Of a stretch of DNA of 6,630 nucleotides, positions 4,957-6,630 are shown one piece after another; the first letter of the stretch is position 1; every line of letters begins with the position of its first letter. A program made the translations under genes and the position numbers. The notes under the pieces are model-generated. The model was not told the origin of the DNA, did no database searches, and saw nothing but the letters and a program-made list of their open reading frames with translations. Source of the stretch: Gemmataceae bacterium (lineage in GTDB: Bacteria > Planctomycetota > Planctomycetia > Gemmatales > Gemmataceae); the NCBI GenBank assembly GCA_947490035.1, contig CANLGS010000236.1:1-6630 (forward strand), read 5' to 3'.

Positions 4957-6630
4957 ATGCGCCGCCTGTCATTTCTCGCAATCCTGTTCCTCTGCTCCGC
5001 GGCCCGCGCGGACTTGCCATCGCCGCGGTTGGATCGTGTCACGCCGCTCGGTGCGGCGGCCGGGGCAGTTGTGGAAGTGGATGTCGCGGGCGACGACATC
5101 GAAGACGCGACAACGCTCCTCTTCGATCACAAGGGCATCACCGCGAAGCACGTCAAGGACCGCAAGTTTCTGGTGACCGTCGCGGCCGATGTGCCAGCGG
5201 GGACTTACGACGCGCGACTCGTCGCCAAGTACGGCGTCACCAACCCGCGACTGTTCGCGGTGTCGCGCGGTTTCACCGAAATTGCGGAGAAGAACGGCAA
5301 CGAAGAACGCGCAACCGCGCAACTTGTGCCGGTGAATTGCGTCGTCAACGGCTCCTCGAAGGGCGGCAAGGAAGCGGTGTTCCGGTTCGCCGCGAAGAAG
5401 GGTCAGCGTGTCGTCGCGGAGTGCTTCGCACAGCGCCTCGACTCGCAACTCGATGCCAACCTCACGCTCACCGACGCCGACGGCAAGCTGCTCGCGTCGA
5501 ACGGCGACTACGTCGGCAAAGACCCGCTCGTGGAGTTCATCGCACAGCGCGACGGCGACTACTTCGTTACGATCAACGACCTGTCGTTCCGCGGCGGGTT
5601 CCCGTACCGGCTCGTCATCTCGGACACGCCGCACGTCGAGAACCTGTTTCCGCGAGTGGTGCAAGCCGGCAAGAAGAACGAACTCACCGTCTACGGCCGC
5701 AATCTCGGCAGCGGCGCGAAGCCGTCCGCGTGGAGTGTCAACGAGTTGTCACTCGACGCGCTCACCGAGAGCGTCACACCGCCCGATGACATCCTGAAGC
5801 GCGGCATCTTCCGCTTCACGGATCACCCGACCGGGCACAGCGTGCTGCCCACCGCCGCGACCTGCACGCTGAACGGCGCGCAGCACCGCGGCGTGCCGCT
5901 GCTCGTCACCGATCTGCCGATCACGCTGGAACAGGAGCCGAACGACGACCCGCTGAAGCCGCAATCGCTCGCGCTGCCGGTCGCGCTCGCGGGCAGGTTC
6001 GACAAGGAACGCGACGCGGACTGGTACGAGATCGAACCGCCGGAAACCGGTTCGTACTGCTTCGAGGTTTACTGCGAGCGCATCGCGGGCCGCGCCGACC
6101 CGTACCTCGTTGTGTTCGATGAGAAGGACGGGCGCGTCGCGGAGCTGGACGACTTCGGCATCCGCATGAACGCCTTCGACGGCCACATCCGCGACTGTAG
6201 CGGCAGCATAAACCTCACCGCGAAGAAGAAGTATCGCGTGCTGGTGCAAGACCGCTACCGGCGTGGCGGGGCGCGCTATCAGTACGTGCTGACGATCCGC
6301 AAAGCGGTGCCGGACTTCTTCCCCGCGGTCATCCACCACCAGAACCCCGGCCCCGGCGGAACCACGATTCGCAAGGGCGGCGCGACGTACCTCGATGTCG
6401 TCATTCACAACACGGGCGGCTTCACCGGGCCGCTCACGATTACCGCGGACGGCCTGCCGAAAGGTCTGCACGTCGCGCCCACCACCATCAACGACACGCG
6501 CGGCGTGGTGGTGTTGTGGACCGACAAGGACGCGCCCGATTGGGTCGGGCCGATTCAGCTCACCGCGACGGGGCAGCGCGGCGACGAGGTGCTGACGCGC
6601 GAGGTGCGGTCGTACACGCGCGTGTGGAGC
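4957..6630 (+). CDS. Secreted protein with two PPC-type domains (incomplete at right edge)
   Basis: I translated this frame to the window end: 558 codons with no stop, so the C-terminus is missing. ATG 4957 gives a clear Sec signal peptide, 'MRRLSFLAILFLCSAARA', with cleavage expected before D19. The upstream region has only a weak purine run (GAGA, 4947-4950). Domains: an IPT/TIG-like beta-sandwich (about 22-105, 'PRLDRVTPLGAAAG'); a first PPC-like domain (about 107-224, with 'DANLTLTDADGKLLASNGDY' and 'DGDYFVTINDLSFRGGFPY'); a middle segment starting with another IPT-like 'ELTVYGRNLG' (240-249); a second PPC domain (about 322-449, with the hallmark 'EQEPNDDP' at 325-332 and 'DADWYEIE'); then a beta-rich part after 450 ('YLDVVIHNTGGFTGPLTI'). 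PPC modules are exported beta domains usually attached to proteases or found in repeats. No catalytic domain is visible. Its position after DUF1549/DUF1501 genes is common in planctomycetes. Confidence 0.85.
   Translation, partial: MRRLSFLAILFLCSAARADLPSPRLDRVTPLGAAAGAVVEVDVAGDDIEDATTLLFDHKGITAKHVKDRKFLVTVAADVPAGTYDARLVAKYGVTNPRLFAVSRGFTEIAEKNGNEERATAQLVPVNCVVNGSSKGGKEAVFRFAAKKGQRVVAECFAQRLDSQLDANLTLTDADGKLLASNGDYVGKDPLVEFIAQRDGDYFVTINDLSFRGGFPYRLVISDTPHVENLFPRVVQAGKKNELTVYGRNLGSGAKPSAWSVNELSLDALTESVTPPDDILKRGIFRFTDHPTGHSVLPTAATCTLNGAQHRGVPLLVTDLPITLEQEPNDDPLKPQSLALPVALAGRFDKERDADWYEIEPPETGSYCFEVYCERIAGRADPYLVVFDEKDGRVAELDDFGIRMNAFDGHIRDCSGSINLTAKKKYRVLVQDRYRRGGARYQYVLTIRKAVPDFFPAVIHHQNPGPGGTTIRKGGATYLDVVIHNTGGFTGPLTITADGLPKGLHVAPTTINDTRGVVVLWTDKDAPDWVGPIQLTATGQRGDEVLTREVRSYTRVWS

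Overview
The window looks like high-GC chromosomal DNA from a planctomycete. It carries the DUF1549/DUF1553 plus DUF1501 gene pair that is highly expanded in that phylum. A STAS protein ends in a Cys/Trp-containing tail that I associate from memory with Gemmata-like genomes, so Gemmataceae is my best guess (inference; no database search was possible).

Layout. Positions 1-793 hold two minus-strand genes: the N-terminal 45 codons of a small protein resembling AF2212-type antitoxins, preceded on the same strand by a STAS-domain (anti-sigma-factor-antagonist-like) gene with a GTG start. Positions 794-956 form a short divergent regulatory gap. From 957 to the right edge, three plus-strand genes encode exported proteins: (i) a Big_2/PSCyt1/DUF1549/DUF1553 protein split by one in-frame TAG at 2421-2423; (ii) a Tat-exported DUF1501 protein; (iii) a Sec-exported protein with two pre-peptidase C-terminal (PPC) type domains that runs off the window. 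This order is a familiar planctomycete arrangement. The products should work together outside the cytoplasm, but no substrate can be read from the sequence.

The two gaps inside the plus-strand cluster (135 and 139 nt) are each almost filled by a long inverted-repeat element, and both elements span exactly 118 bp. The first (3384-3501) has 30-bp perfect arms enclosing three tightly packed hairpins, and its two halves differ by paired compensatory changes. Its outer ends carry GTAG beside a palindrome, as in REP/REPIN elements. The second (4825-4942) has 40-bp arms with one mismatch, shares the GTAGTC hexamer, and is followed by a T tract, so it may also act as a terminator or attenuator. These elements and the lone amber codon are the most notable points in the window.
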